Shown in pieces: positions 51,349-61,665 of a DNA stretch of 64,000 nucleotides. Made by a program: the position numbers and the translations under genes. The notes beneath the pieces were generated by a model that was not told the origin of the DNA, ran no database searches, and worked only from the letters and a program-made list of their open reading frames with translations. The DNA is from Pseudomonas azotoformans. Its GTDB lineage: Bacteria; Pseudomonadota; Gammaproteobacteria; Pseudomonadales; Pseudomonadaceae. The stretch is from contig NZ_CP014546.1 of assembly GCF_001579805.1 (NCBI RefSeq), positions 3,348,001-3,412,000 on the forward strand, read 5' to 3'. The number at the start of each line of letters is the position of its first letter. The first letter of the stretch is position 1.

Positions 51349-53611
51349 GTTCCTCACGCCGGAACGGCTTGGCCAGGTAGTCATTCATGCCCGCAGCCCG
51401 GCAACGCTCGCGCTCTTCGGACAGCGCGTTGGCGGTCAAGGCAACGATCGGCAGGTCTGGCCAGCGCCCGCTGCGACGGATCTGCCGACTGGCCTCATAG
51501 CCGTCCATCACCGGCATATTGCAGTCCATCAACACCAGGTCGAAGCGTTGTTCCTCAAGGAATTTGAGCGCCTCGCCACCATGGGCTGCGACGATCACTT
51601 CACACCCCAGTTTGCTGAGCATGCCTTTGGCCACTAGTTGGTTGACCGGGTTGTCCTCCACCAACAGGATGCGCGCGCGGTGTGCCAAGGGGGCAGCCTC
51701 CATCTGGATCGGGTCGAGGATCAGTTGTGCGTCGCTGCGCAAGTTACGTTGCAGGATCTGATACAGCGCATTGCGGCTCAGTGGGCGCGCCTGTTGTTGC
51801 AGCGGTGCGAGTGCCGCAACTTCTTCGCTGGGCATGAAATTGCCATAGGCGGTCACCAGCAGGATCGGCGCGTTGAGGGTGGGGCGCAGGCGAAACAGGC
51901 ACTCGGGGCAGTCGGTGATCAGCAGGTCCGGGGTTTGCCCGCTCAAGTCATCATCTTGCGAGTAGCAGCGAGGTGTCAGGCCCCAGTGAGGCAGCAGGGT
52001 GGTCAGCAGTTCAGTGAGGCCGCTGCCGGCATGGGTAATGACGGTGACCTCACCCTTGAGCGGCAGTGGCTGGGCGGCGGGCAAATGGGTTGGCAGCGGC
52101 AGGTCGGCGCAAAACTGGCTACCGAAGCCCACTTCCGAACTGATGCTCAGTCGGCCTTTCATCGCTTCACACAGGTTGTGCGTCAGCGCCAGGCCCAGGC
52201 CGGTGCCGCCGAACTGGCGAGTGATGCCGGCGCCCGCCTGGGTGAAGGGCTGGAAGATCTTCACCTGGGCTTCCTGCGCAATGCCGATGCCGGTATCGCA
52301 GACCTCGATGCGTACCTGGCCCTCCCGCGCGCTGAGGCGAACATCTACCCGTCCGAAGCGCGTGAATTTAAGGCCGTTGGACAGCAGGTTGCTGACGATC
52401 TGCCGCACGCGGGTCGGGTCGCCCAGGACCTGCGCCGGAAACTGCGGGTCGATCAGGCACGTCAGTTCGACGCTGGGCGCGGCGTTCTGTGACAACAGGT
52501 TGGCGGTGTCTTCCACCAACGAACCCAGGTCGAACGGGATACGCTCCAACTCCAACTGGCCAGCGTCGAACTTGGACAGGTCGAGGATATCGTTGAGCAA
52601 CTCCACCAGCACTTTGCCTGAGTCATGGGCGATGGACAGTTGCTGACGCTGTTCGGCGTTGAGCGGGCTGTCGAGTGACAGCGCGATCATCCCCAGCAGG
52701 CCGTTGAGCGGTGTGCGGATTTCGTGGCTCATGTTGGCGAGGAACGCCGCCCGTGCCTGGGCCATGCCCAGCGCGTGCATCTTTGCCGCTTCCAACTCAT
52801 CGTTGGATTGGCTCAACCGCTGGTTGCTGGCCTTGAGCTCCAGGGTGCGGGCGGACACGATGTCTTCCAGTTGTCCCAGGTATTCGGTCAACCGATCTTC
52901 GGCGTGGCGGCGTTGCTGGATCTCCGTCTCCATGTTTTCGAACTGCTGGTTGGCCACGTTCACCAGCACGCCGATCTCATCGTGCTCGTGGCCGGGCGGG
53001 CAATCCAGGCGTGCCTGCCGGCGGTTGCTCAGCTCGCGGATGATGCGCACCAGCGGCTGGGTCAGCATCACGTAGAACAAGCCCAACAGGATGCCGGTCA
53101 GCAACAGGCTGCGGACAAAGCCGTTGAGCAGGGTAATCTCGGCACGGCGCAGGAAACGGCTGCCAAAGGCATAGGTGTCGACGTCCAGGCGCAGCACCCC
53201 GAGGGACTCGTTGGGCATGTGACTAAGGAACAGCCGGTCTTCGAACTGGCGGTTGGCGCCGAACAGGAAATCGCTGACGGGGCGGTAGGTGCTCTCTTTA
53301 CGTGGGCGGTCGACATCCGCCAGCACCACGCCATTGTTGTCGATCAACTGGGCATGAATGATGGCGGGGGAGTGCAGCAGGCCCAGGGCCAGTTCCTGGG
53401 CCAGTTCGGCGTCGATGTTGTAGGCGATGCGTGAGGCGGGGTTGTGGCTGATTTCGATCAGCGAGCGAATTTCACGGTTGATGGATGCGTCTTCGCTGGC
53501 ATAATCAATGCCGATTTGGATCAGGCTGAGCAAGGTTCCCAAGACGAAACCGACCAGCACAGTCAATCTGGCTTGTTTATAAGACAAGCGGTGGGCGAAC
53601 TTGATATCCAT
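51302..53611 (-). CDS. sagS: Hybrid sensor kinase SagS
   Basis: 769 residues. TM helices at about 16-34 and 168-184 flank a periplasmic sensor that includes PVSDFLFGANRQFEDRLFLS, as in the HmsP-type sensor of SagS. A HAMP-like linker and coiled coil precede HisKA (NMSHEIRTPLNG, His296) and HATPase (NGLKFT, CDTGIGIA and FGGTGLGLAL). A degenerate middle receiver-like part is followed by a genuine C-terminal receiver (LVEDNPVNQ, DLVLMDCNMPVMDG). SagS in P. aeruginosa steers attached cells between biofilm formation and drug tolerance via HptB and BfiSR. ATG 53611 is chosen because of TM placement; the longer frame to 53992 is not credible. Confidence 0.88.
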   Translation of the reverse strand: MDIKFAHRLSYKQARLTVLVGFVLGTLLSLIQIGIDYASEDASINREIRSLIEISHNPASRIAYNIDAELAQELALGLLHSPAIIHAQLIDNNGVVLADVDRPRKESTYRPVSDFLFGANRQFEDRLFLSHMPNESLGVLRLDVDTYAFGSRFLRRAEITLLNGFVRSLLLTGILLGLFYVMLTQPLVRIIRELSNRRQARLDCPPGHEHDEIGVLVNVANQQFENMETEIQQRRHAEDRLTEYLGQLEDIVSARTLELKASNQRLSQSNDELEAAKMHALGMAQARAAFLANMSHEIRTPLNGLLGMIALSLDSPLNAEQRQQLSIAHDSGKVLVELLNDILDLSKFDAGQLELERIPFDLGSLVEDTANLLSQNAAPSVELTCLIDPQFPAQVLGDPTRVRQIVSNLLSNGLKFTRFGRVDVRLSAREGQVRIEVCDTGIGIAQEAQVKIFQPFTQAGAGITRQFGGTGLGLALTHNLCEAMKGRLSISSEVGFGSQFCADLPLPTHLPAAQPLPLKGEVTVITHAGSGLTELLTTLLPHWGLTPRCYSQDDDLSGQTPDLLITDCPECLFRLRPTLNAPILLVTAYGNFMPSEEVAALAPLQQQARPLSRNALYQILQRNLRSDAQLILDPIQMEAAPLAHRARILLVEDNPVNQLVAKGMLSKLGCEVIVAAHGGEALKFLEEQRFDLVLMDCNMPVMDGYEASRQIRRSGRWPDLPIVALTANALSEERERCRAAGMNDYLAKPFRREELSGLLELWVPKTTSL

Positions 53612-53775
53612 CGAGTGTTGAACCACTTCACGTTTCCCTTCGCCCGGCAAGCATAGCTGAACATCCACAGGTTCTGGCTTACCCGGCATGAATCGTTTTT
53701 TTACGCAGCCTCGTGCGGTCTGCCGCAGGGTTGCCAATACGCCATCTTTTGCAAGAACTTGCCAGAGGAATAATC

Positions 53776-54666
53776 GTGGATGCTCGATTGAATGCGTTTC
53801 TTGAACGGGCCGATGCAGTGCTCGCCCGCCTGGAACCCTTGTTACCCGCGCCCCGCCAAACCATCGATTGGAACCACTGCCTGGCTGCCCGCTGGCAGCG
53901 TGAAGGCCGCACGGGTTTCCTGTTGCCGTTGGATGTAAGCCTGGAGATGCGCCTGTCCGACCTGATCGGTGTGGACAAGCAACGTGAAACACTGGCGCGC
54001 AATACCCAGCAATTCATCGACGGCCTGCCTGCCAACCATGCACTGCTGTGGGGTTCGCGTGGCACCGGCAAATCCTCCATGGTGCGTGCCTTGCTGGCCC
54101 AGCATGCCAAGGCCGGCTTGCGCCTGATCGAAATCGAGCGCGACCATTTGGCCGACCTGCCACGCGTGGTTGAACAACTGGTCAAGCTGCCGCAGCGGTT
54201 TATCCTGTTCTGTGACGACCTGTCGTTCGAGGCCGGTGAAGGCGATTACCGCGTGCTTAAAAGCGTGCTTGACGGCTCCCTGGAGCAGGCCCCGGAAAAC
54301 GTGCTGTTGTATGCCACCTCCAACCGCCGTCACCTGGTGCCGGAAAACCAGAGCGACAACGACAACTGGAAACGCGTGGACGGCGAGTTGCACCCGAGCG
54401 AAGCGGTGGAAGACAAGATTGCCTTGTCCGACCGCTTTGGCTTGTGGTTGTCGTTCTACCCCTTCACACAAGAACATTTCCTGGATGTGGTGGAGCACTG
54501 GATCGGCGAGCTGGCCAGCAAGGCCGGTTTGCAGTGGCAGCGCGATGAAGCCCTCGACATCCTGGCCGTGCGCTGGGCGACCGGACGCGGCAACCGCAAC
54601 GGTCGTTGCGCTTATCAATTCGCCCGTTACTGGGTAGGCCTCAAATTGCTGGAGCTGCAACCATGA
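53776..54666 (+). CDS. DUF815-type AAA+ ATPase
   Basis: 296 residues with GTG start at 53776 (AGAGGAA is 9 bases upstream). The P-loop is WGSRGTGKSSMVRALL, followed by FILFCDDLSFEAGEGDY (Walker B with acidic pair) and LYATSNRRHLVPE (sensor), and SDRFGLWLSFYPFTQEHFLDVVEHW. DUF815 proteins are single-domain AAA+ ATPases without an assigned role. Its stop overlaps the start of the GAF-domain reductase as ATGA, so the pair is translationally coupled. Confidence 0.9.
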   Translation: MDARLNAFLERADAVLARLEPLLPAPRQTIDWNHCLAARWQREGRTGFLLPLDVSLEMRLSDLIGVDKQRETLARNTQQFIDGLPANHALLWGSRGTGKSSMVRALLAQHAKAGLRLIEIERDHLADLPRVVEQLVKLPQRFILFCDDLSFEAGEGDYRVLKSVLDGSLEQAPENVLLYATSNRRHLVPENQSDNDNWKRVDGELHPSEAVEDKIALSDRFGLWLSFYPFTQEHFLDVVEHWIGELASKAGLQWQRDEALDILAVRWATGRGNRNGRCAYQFARYWVGLKLLELQP

Positions 54667-55145
54667 TCGATCTACAAAGCGCTGGCACTGGCCTTGATGG
54701 CTACGCCATGCTCTATGCGCAACTGGAGTCGCTGCTGGCCGATGAGCGGGATTTCATTGCCAACAGTGCGCAGTTTTCTGCGTTCCTGTTCAACCAGTTG
54801 GACGACTTGAACTGGGCTGGCTTCTACCTCAACCGTAACGAAGAGCTGGTGCTGGGCCCGTTCCAGGGCCAGATCGCCTGCGTGCGCATTCCGTTTGGCC
54901 GTGGCGTGTGCGGCGCAGCGGCCGCCTCGCGGCAGACCCAGCGCGTGGAGGATGTGCATGCGTTCCCAGGGCATATCGCCTGTGACAGCGCGTCCAACAG
55001 CGAGCTGGTGGTGCCGCTGGTCAAGGACGGCCAACTGATTGGCGTCCTTGACCTCGACAGCCCGTCGGTGGCGCGTTTCACCGTCCAGGACCAGGCGGGT
55101 ATCGAACAGCTGGCGGCGATCTTCCTGCGCTTGACCGACTGCTGA
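54663..55145 (+). CDS. msrC: Free methionine-(R)-sulfoxide reductase (fRMsr)
   Basis: 160 residues in a single GAF domain. YebR/fRMsr family markers are present: LNWAGFYLNRNEELVLGPFQGQIACVRIPFGRGVCGAAAA and HIACDSASNSELVVPL, which supply the three redox Cys used to reduce free methionine sulfoxide. It complements MsrB encoded at 49866, which acts on proteins. ATG 54663 overlaps the preceding stop. Downstream, 25 bases separate it from the convergent hybrid kinase gene. Confidence 0.9.
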   Translation: MIDLQSAGTGLDGYAMLYAQLESLLADERDFIANSAQFSAFLFNQLDDLNWAGFYLNRNEELVLGPFQGQIACVRIPFGRGVCGAAAASRQTQRVEDVHAFPGHIACDSASNSELVVPLVKDGQLIGVLDLDSPSVARFTVQDQAGIEQLAAIFLRLTDC

Positions 55146-55170
55146 TCACGGGAGGGGCGGCCTGCGCCCC

Positions 55171-58100
55171 TTACTGTCCCTCCAGGCCGTGAAGCTGCCC
55201 TTGCAGCAACCTCTCCAGTTCCAGCATGAGTTTTTCCAGGGCTTTTGCCCCGGCTTCGATCACTGCCCAGTCATCCTCACGGGCGCACGCCTGTTCAAGG
55301 GTTTCACACTGCCCAGCCAGTGGGGTCGCCTGAACAATGCGCGCAGCGCCCTTGATTTTGTGGGCCTGCTCGGTGATCTCCTGGAGCGGGGCGTGTGCAC
55401 TGATCAGCGCCGCCAGTTCCTGGCGATCATGCCGACTGCTGCTCAGCAGTTCTTCCAGCAAACGCCAGCTCAACTGTGGATCGCCACCGGTAAGGGCCTC
55501 GAAGTTGCCGAGGTCCAGGTGCAGGTCAGTGGTTTGCGGGGCGATCTTTGCCAGTTGCCGTTCCAGTGCCGTGAGGCTGATCGGTTTGAACAGGCAGTCG
55601 TTCATGCCCGCGTCGGCACAACGTTGCTTCTCTTCGGGCTGGGCATTGGCGGTAAACCCCAGCACCACGCAGGGCGCCAGCTGCTCGCGCTGTTCGTACT
55701 CGCGGATCGAGCGACTCAGTTCATAGCCGTTCATGATGGGCATGTTGCAGTCGGCGATCACTAAGTCGAAACGCTCCTGGCGCCAGGCCTGGAAACCGGC
55801 GGCGCCATTCTGGGCGGCGCTGAACTGATGCCCCAGGTAGCCCAGTTGCTGGCACATCAGCAAGCGGTTTGCGGGATGGTCGTCCACGACCAGCACGTTC
55901 AGCACTGGCGCGCTTGCAGGTGCCTCAGGCTTGTATTCAAGCACCGGCTGTTCCGGCTGAAGACGGGTCATGTTCAGGCTGATATGCACCTGGGTGCCCA
56001 CCATCGGCACGCTGCTGAGGCTCAATTGCCCACCCATCATCGCGCACAGGCTGCGGCAGATCACCAACCCAAGGCCGGCGCCGCTCCTGGCAAGCTGCCC
56101 GGAATTGTCGGCCTGGGCAAAGGGCTCGAACAGGCGCAACTGATCATCCCGACTGATCCCTATGCCGGTGTCCTCGACCACCAGTTTCATCTCGACCTGC
56201 TGCGCCAGCTCGGTGGGCAGCACCTCGACCTTGACTTTCACCTGGCCACGCTCGGTGAACTTGATCGCGTTGCTGACCAGGTTCGACAGCACCTGCTTGA
56301 AGCGCAGCGGGTCGATCAGGACTTCGGTGTCATCCAGGTTGGGGTTGAACTCAAGGGACAGGCTGAGGGTTTTCTGGCGTGCCAGGCCGTCGAACACGCG
56401 CACCACCGACTCGATCACCTCCCGCAGGTTGACACGCTCCGGCGCGAGGCTCAGGCGGCCGGATTCGATGCGCGCGATGTCGAGGATATCGCCGATCAGT
56501 TCGAGCAGGTCCTTGGCTGAGTTGTACGCCACTTCGATGGCCGGGCGATCGAGATGACCCTGGTCGGCGCGCTTGAGGGTGAGTTCGAGCATGCCGATCA
56601 CCGCGTTCATCGGCGTGCGGATTTCATGGCTCATGGTGGCGAGGAACGTGCTCTTGGCCCGGTTGGCTTCGTCGGCGCGTTCTTTGGCTGCGCGGATTTC
56701 ATCGAACAGCTGGCGTCGTTCGCTGATGTCGATCCAGCCGCCAATAATGCCTTGCACCTCTCCAGTCGAGTCACGGTAGGGCAGGATCCAGTGATAGATC
56801 GTCAGTTTCTTCCCGTGGATATGCAGCGTGCGGTCCAGGATCAGCGGGTTACCTTCGGCCATCACGCGCTGGTAGTCGGCATGGTATTGCGTCGCATCGG
56901 TTTCAAGGGCGGCGCTCATCTGGATGGCGCTTTTGCCGATCACGTCTTCGCGTTTGACGTTGAACACCTGCAAGTAGCTGTCGTTGCAGGTCTGCAGCAA
57001 GCCTTTACGGTCACGTACGTAGATGGGGTGCGGGGTTTCGTTGACCAAGGCCCGCATGAACTCGAATTGATCATTGAGGGCGCGCTCGGCCATTTTGCGA
57101 TGCTTGATCTGACGGCGCATATAGGCGTTCCAGCTCAGGGAGATCAGCAGCAAAAGCCCGGTGCCGATGATGATGCGCGCGATCAGTTGGTGATAGTTGC
57201 GCCAGTAGCTGTCGGAGGCGGCGGTGTAACCGCGCCAGCGACTGTTGATGACCCCCAGCTCATCCGGTGCGATGCTCAGCATGGCCTTGTCGAGAATCGA
57301 GCTGAGTTCGGTGGCGTTGCGTGAGGTGGCCAGCGAAAATTTAGCGGGCGTGGTGCCAATACTGAAACTGATCTGGACCTTGTCCTGAAACATGGAGGAC
57401 GAGAGGTAATAGTTGGCGATGACCAAGCTGTTCACGGCACCGTCGACGTGCCCTTGCACCAGCAGCTCGGCGGCTTTGAAGTTATCACCCGTTGCGACCA
57501 ATTGAATGGTTGGGAAGTGCTCGCGCAGAAACGCTGCCATTGGGCTGCCTTCAGTGACGGCCACGCGCTTGCCTTCCATTTCTTCCAGGCTGGTCGCCGC
57601 CTGGTTTTCCTTGCGTGTCAACATTACGTAGGAGTTTTCCAGGTAGGGACGGCTGAAGTTCAACCGGGCTTCCCGTTCCGTGCTGGGAACGATGGCGCCA
57701 ATGATGTCGGCCTTCCCTGCGTCGACCTGTTCGATCATTGACTGAACGACACGCTCACGTTGGATATCAAAACGCAGCCCTGTGCGCAGGCGAACCAGTT
57801 CCAGCAGGTCGGCGGTGATGCCGCGGAAGTTGCCATCGGCGTCGAAGAACGACAGCGGGGCAAAGGTCTCGTTCACGATCACCTTGACCACTGGATGCTC
57901 CTGTAGCCAGCGTTCTTCGCGTTGTGTCAGTTGCAGTTTCTGGTCGGTCAGCAAGATATCGCTGCCGGCGCTCCAGCGTTTGGCGATCGCTTCCCGTTCA
58001 TTGGTGGGCACGGCCGTCAATACGGCGTCGACAATGCTCAATAGCGTCTGCTGGTGTTGGGGCATGGCGAAGCTGAACCCGTAGGCTTCGTGTTTGCCGA

Positions 58101-58818
58101 AGTTGGCCATGCGGATGTTCTTCAGGTAGCCCTTGTTGATCATGTAGTGAGTAGAGATGGTATCGCCAAGGAATACATCCGCCTGGTCGAACGCCACCGC
58201 ATTCAAGGCATTTTGATAAGAGGGATAAGCGCGTAGGGTCGCCTTGGGGTACAGCTTTTCCACCTCGCTCAACGGCAGGTAGTGGTACACCAGCGCCAGG
58301 CGCATGCCGGCCAGGCCATTGGTCAGGCTGCGGGTTTCTCCTTCGCGGGTGACGAGGACCGGCTGGTCCACCGCGTAGGGCTCTGACAGCGTGAGGTTTG
58401 GGTTGGCCGCCTCAAAACCGTTGGAAGATCCCAGCAAATCGATAGCCCCCGTTTCAAGCGCGCGGATCGCGGCCTCGCGAGAGGGGTAGCGCAATACTTT
58501 CACCGGCAGGGCCAGCGCCTTGGCCAGCAGGCCGGCGTAATCAGCGGTGAGACCCTCGTAGTCACGTCCGCTGGACGTGAGGTCGAAAGGTGGGTAATCA
58601 GGCGCCGCAGTACCCAGCACCAACTCGCGCTTGTTTTGCAGCCATTGGCGTTGAGCCTTGTTCAGGTGGGTTTCCAGTTGAACCGAGCCTGCACGACTCA
58701 ACAAGGCGAAATGTTCCGGGCCCGTTGGCGGGTTCGCAAGTACCACGGTGCTGAAGCACAAACCGGCACTCAATATAATCAGATAGTCCTTTATACGCCT
58801 GGGCATCCGCTTTCTCAC
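55171..58818 (-). CDS. BvgS/RocS1-like hybrid sensor kinase
   Basis: 1215 residues. A signal peptide is followed by two solute-binding-type sensor domains (about 60-290 and 305-535), a TM helix (546-563), a PAS domain (585-705), HisKA with His731, HATPase (VSNAIKFTE, EDTGIGIS, SGAGLGLVICRS), a receiver (VDDHPANR, Asp1023) and a C-terminal HPt (QAHKIKGAARI, His1153). This is the BvgS and P. aeruginosa RocS1/PvrS architecture; RocS1 acts with regulators on fimbriae and biofilm. The GTG start overlaps the preceding stop; ATG at 58806 is an alternative. Confidence 0.93.
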   Translation of the reverse strand: MRKRMPRRIKDYLIILSAGLCFSTVVLANPPTGPEHFALLSRAGSVQLETHLNKAQRQWLQNKRELVLGTAAPDYPPFDLTSSGRDYEGLTADYAGLLAKALALPVKVLRYPSREAAIRALETGAIDLLGSSNGFEAANPNLTLSEPYAVDQPVLVTREGETRSLTNGLAGMRLALVYHYLPLSEVEKLYPKATLRAYPSYQNALNAVAFDQADVFLGDTISTHYMINKGYLKNIRMANFGKHEAYGFSFAMPQHQQTLLSIVDAVLTAVPTNEREAIAKRWSAGSDILLTDQKLQLTQREERWLQEHPVVKVIVNETFAPLSFFDADGNFRGITADLLELVRLRTGLRFDIQRERVVQSMIEQVDAGKADIIGAIVPSTEREARLNFSRPYLENSYVMLTRKENQAATSLEEMEGKRVAVTEGSPMAAFLREHFPTIQLVATGDNFKAAELLVQGHVDGAVNSLVIANYYLSSSMFQDKVQISFSIGTTPAKFSLATSRNATELSSILDKAMLSIAPDELGVINSRWRGYTAASDSYWRNYHQLIARIIIGTGLLLLISLSWNAYMRRQIKHRKMAERALNDQFEFMRALVNETPHPIYVRDRKGLLQTCNDSYLQVFNVKREDVIGKSAIQMSAALETDATQYHADYQRVMAEGNPLILDRTLHIHGKKLTIYHWILPYRDSTGEVQGIIGGWIDISERRQLFDEIRAAKERADEANRAKSTFLATMSHEIRTPMNAVIGMLELTLKRADQGHLDRPAIEVAYNSAKDLLELIGDILDIARIESGRLSLAPERVNLREVIESVVRVFDGLARQKTLSLSLEFNPNLDDTEVLIDPLRFKQVLSNLVSNAIKFTERGQVKVKVEVLPTELAQQVEMKLVVEDTGIGISRDDQLRLFEPFAQADNSGQLARSGAGLGLVICRSLCAMMGGQLSLSSVPMVGTQVHISLNMTRLQPEQPVLEYKPEAPASAPVLNVLVVDDHPANRLLMCQQLGYLGHQFSAAQNGAAGFQAWRQERFDLVIADCNMPIMNGYELSRSIREYEQREQLAPCVVLGFTANAQPEEKQRCADAGMNDCLFKPISLTALERQLAKIAPQTTDLHLDLGNFEALTGGDPQLSWRLLEELLSSSRHDRQELAALISAHAPLQEITEQAHKIKGAARIVQATPLAGQCETLEQACAREDDWAVIEAGAKALEKLMLELERLLQGQLHGLEGQ

Positions 58819-59441
58819 ACTAGCGCGTTTCGTTTTGCCATCTCGATAAGTTCTACCAAGGACTTGGCTTGAAGTTTCTGCATCAGCCTCTTTTTATAAG
58901 TGCTTACTGTTTTGTTACTCAGAAACATGCCCTTGGCAATTTCCTTGTTGGTTCGTCCTTGTGCAAAAAGTTGCAATACCATCAGTTCCCGGTCATTGAC
59001 GGTCTTGAATAGTTCAAGCTCCTGGGATTCGATGCTATCGACACCATTGGTATTCAGTGCCTGGCTGGGGAAGTAGTTGTAACCGGATAACACTGCACGG
59101 ATGGCGCTCAGCAACTCGCTCAGGTCGCCTTCCTTGCACACGTAGCCATCCGCGCCCGAACGCATGCAGCGTGTGGCGAACAGGGTGGGCGATTGGGCGG
59201 TCAGTATCAGGGTTTTCATCGGGGTGTTCATGGCGTTGAAGCGGCAGAGCACTTCGAGGCCATCCAGCTTGGGAATGCTGATATCCAGGATAATCAGGTC
59301 AGGCAGGCATTCGCGTACCATTTGTATGGCGTCGCACCCGTTATCGGTTTCGCCCACGACTTTATAGCCCTCGTGTTCCAACAACATACGGATGGCGAGC
59401 CGTATAACCGGGTGGTCATCGATAATAAAAACTGAGTTCAT
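58815..59441 (-). CDS. LuxR-type response regulator (BvgA/RocA1-like)
   Basis: 208 residues from ATG 59441 (MNSVFIIDDHPVIRLAIRM). Receiver with DLIILDISIPKLDG (phospho-acceptor Asp) and CKEGDL; C-terminal HTH of the LuxR class, VNDRELMVLQLFAQGRTNKEIAKGMFLSNKTVSTYKKRLMQKL. The direct neighbour is its likely kinase, with overlapping genes (GTGA). It would activate target promoters on phosphorelay. A stand-alone receiver gene lies 248 bases upstream. Confidence 0.93.
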   Translation of the reverse strand: MNSVFIIDDHPVIRLAIRMLLEHEGYKVVGETDNGCDAIQMVRECLPDLIILDISIPKLDGLEVLCRFNAMNTPMKTLILTAQSPTLFATRCMRSGADGYVCKEGDLSELLSAIRAVLSGYNYFPSQALNTNGVDSIESQELELFKTVNDRELMVLQLFAQGRTNKEIAKGMFLSNKTVSTYKKRLMQKLQAKSLVELIEMAKRNALV

Positions 59442-59689
59442 GATCACATTCCGTACAAGTGCAAATAAAGCGGGCACATTAGCTCAGAAGAGGAGGGAGG
59501 AGCATGAGTCGAGGGGGAGTAGATATAAAACAGGAAAAGTCCTACATTAAAAAAGGTAGCAGCCTACCAGTTGCTGAGGCTTGGTGAGGCGCTACGTCGA
59601 TGCTTTGAACGTGAATAGGCTAACGGTTGCTGCCATGGATTTAACTGATGCTGTGCCGTCGTCTTTCGTCGGCTCATGATGTTTAATTC

Positions 59690-60091
59690 CTACATTTTTA
59701 ACTTGAGTAATGGGCAGAGCAAGTGTGCAAGTTCATCCTTGTTCAGCGGCTTCGATAGATAGCCAAGCAGTGGCAGGCCACGGTCCATGGCTTGGCTTAT
59801 CAGGCTGGCGAGTTCCGCCACCGGTAAACCGCTCAACAGGATGGCGGTCGTGGTAAAGCGTCGGCGACTGGCAATTTCAATCAGTTCGAGTCCCGGTAAG
59901 TCGGGTAGGCATTGGTCACACAAGATGATGTCGAAAGGCACCTCGGCCTGCGACATCAAGCAGATCGCCTGCTCGGCGCTTTCGGCCGGCGTCAGTCTTG
60001 CGAAGCCGAAGCTTCTGAGCAGGCATTGGGTGGCGAGGAGTTGGAACGGGTGATCCTCCACCAGCAGGATACGGAGCGAGTAACTGGGCAT
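59690..60091 (-). CDS. Stand-alone receiver-domain protein
   Basis: 133 residues from ATG 60091 (MPSYSLRILLVEDHPFQ); a longer start at 60166 is possible. The receiver fold shows VEDHPF with acid pocket, the phospho-acceptor Asp in DIILCDQCLPDLPG and the Lys in LSKPLNKDE. It resembles the receiver part of RocR, which in P. aeruginosa is fused to an EAL domain; here no EAL is fused. Placed immediately upstream of the regulator-kinase pair on the same strand, it may compete for or relay phosphate. Confidence 0.82.
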   Translation of the reverse strand: MPSYSLRILLVEDHPFQLLATQCLLRSFGFARLTPAESAEQAICLMSQAEVPFDIILCDQCLPDLPGLELIEIASRRRFTTTAILLSGLPVAELASLISQAMDRGLPLLGYLSKPLNKDELAHLLCPLLKLKM

Positions 60092-60262
60092 TGGGGCCAC
60101 ACGTTGAGTCAAGCATCGAGGGAGGGCGCGTAGGACCAGGTCGCCAGGGTCGCCCGGAGCGTGCATGATTATTCATCGAGTGGTTGTGCGAATTCGATCA
60201 GGCCGCTCTGTTCCCGTCGTAGGTCGATTCCTTTCAAGAAACAGGCGGCATGATCGTGGTCG

Positions 60263-61594
60263 TTACTGAGGGCTGGAACGTCCGGTCATTTCCCGGGCCA
60301 TCTCGGTGGCATAGCTGTCGGTCATCCCCGCAATAAAGTCAATCATGCGCAGGAACGACGCGTGCAGCGGCCATTCAGGGTTTGGCGCATTGTTGCCCAG
60401 CAGATCGAGAATGCGCCGGTTCTTGAACGACGGCGTACGCCCGCCATGCTGCTCCAGTGCCGCACCGCAGAACGCATTCAAGAGAATTTCCAGGGTGGTG
60501 TAGGCGCCGATCTCATGCAGGGTCTTGCGCTTGTCCTGGAAGATCTTCTTGCGCGCCATGTCCTTGGCATCCAGCACGCAACGCTTGGCCGGGCCGTGCA
60601 TGTGTTCCACCAAGTCGCCGGGAAGGGTGCCGGCGAGCAGGGCGTCCTGTTGCTCGACGAAGGCCTGTGCCGCTGCGTTGGTCAGATGCTCGATGGCCTT
60701 GCCGCGCAGGATCGCCAGCTTGCGTCGGCGCGAGTCCTGGGCGCCCAGTTGGCGATAGGTCTGGGGCAGGTCATCGCCCACCAGGTTGAGCAGCAGCGAC
60801 TCGACTTCGGCGTATTCGAGCAACTCCATTTCCAGGCCATCTTCCAGGTCGATCAGGGCGTAGCAAATGTCATCCGCCGCCTCCATCAGGTACACCAGCG
60901 GGTGCCGGGCCCAGCGCTGTTCTTCGAGTTGTGGCAGGCCGAGCCTGTGGGCGATCTGTTCGAGGATCGGCAGTTCGCTCTGGTAGCAGCCGAACTTGTG
61001 TTTCTTGTAGCCCAGGGAGTCGGCGTGGCGGGCAGTCCAGGGGTATTTCAGGTAGGTGCCCAGGGTGGCGTAGGTCAGCCGGGTGCCACCGTCGAACTGG
61101 TGGTACTCAAGCTGGGTCAGCACCCGAAAGCCTTGGGCGTTGCCTTCGAAATTCAGGAAGTCATTGCGCTCGGCGCTGCTCATGTCGTCCAGCCAGCCAC
61201 GTCCTGCGGCTTGTTGGAACCAGTGGCGGATGGCGTCTTCGCCGGAGTGCCCGAACGGTGGGTTGCCGATGTCATGGGCCAGGCAGGCCGACTGCACCAC
61301 CATGCCCAGGTCGCTTGGGTCGCACCAGTCGGGCAGGGCGCTGCGCAAGGTTTCGCCGACGCGCATGCCGAGGGAGCGACCCACGCAGCTCACTTCCAGG
61401 GAATGGGTCAGACGCGTGTGAATATGGTCGTTGCTCGAGACCGGGTGCACTTGGGTCTTGCGGCCCAGGCGACGAAATGCGCCGGAGAAGATAATACGGT
61501 CATGGTCTTTGTGAAACGGGCTACGCCCCAGTTCTTCCGGGCTGTGCAGCGGTTTGCCAAGACGTTCGCGGGTCAACAGGGTGGGCCAATCCAA
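60263..61594 (-). CDS. dgt: Deoxyguanosinetriphosphate triphosphohydrolase-like protein
   Basis: 443 residues, HD superfamily. The metal site is assembled from [32 protein letters not shown] (HD), and [15 protein letters not shown]. Earlier [27 protein letters not shown] is the classical dGTPase block. It hydrolyses dGTP (and often other dNTPs) to the nucleoside and triphosphate, which affects replication fidelity and phage defence. It lies between the receiver gene and an EAL protein; no operon link is clear. Confidence 0.93.
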   Translation of the reverse strand: MDWPTLLTRERLGKPLHSPEELGRSPFHKDHDRIIFSGAFRRLGRKTQVHPVSSNDHIHTRLTHSLEVSCVGRSLGMRVGETLRSALPDWCDPSDLGMVVQSACLAHDIGNPPFGHSGEDAIRHWFQQAAGRGWLDDMSSAERNDFLNFEGNAQGFRVLTQLEYHQFDGGTRLTYATLGTYLKYPWTARHADSLGYKKHKFGCYQSELPILEQIAHRLGLPQLEEQRWARHPLVYLMEAADDICYALIDLEDGLEMELLEYAEVESLLLNLVGDDLPQTYRQLGAQDSRRRKLAILRGKAIEHLTNAAAQAFVEQQDALLAGTLPGDLVEHMHGPAKRCVLDAKDMARKKIFQDKRKTLHEIGAYTTLEILLNAFCGAALEQHGGRTPSFKNRRILDLLGNNAPNPEWPLHASFLRMIDFIAGMTDSYATEMAREMTGRSSPQ

Positions 61595-61665
61595 GGCGGG
61601 TACTCTCCGTGCGGTGAATGACCCTCCCAGCTTCCCGGTTCAGCGCGGCCTGGGCAAGCGAAAAT

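Noticed and set aside
60362..61621. Long plus-strand frame opposite dgt
   Set aside because: It is fully inside the well-supported dgt gene on the other strand and shows no protein-family feature.
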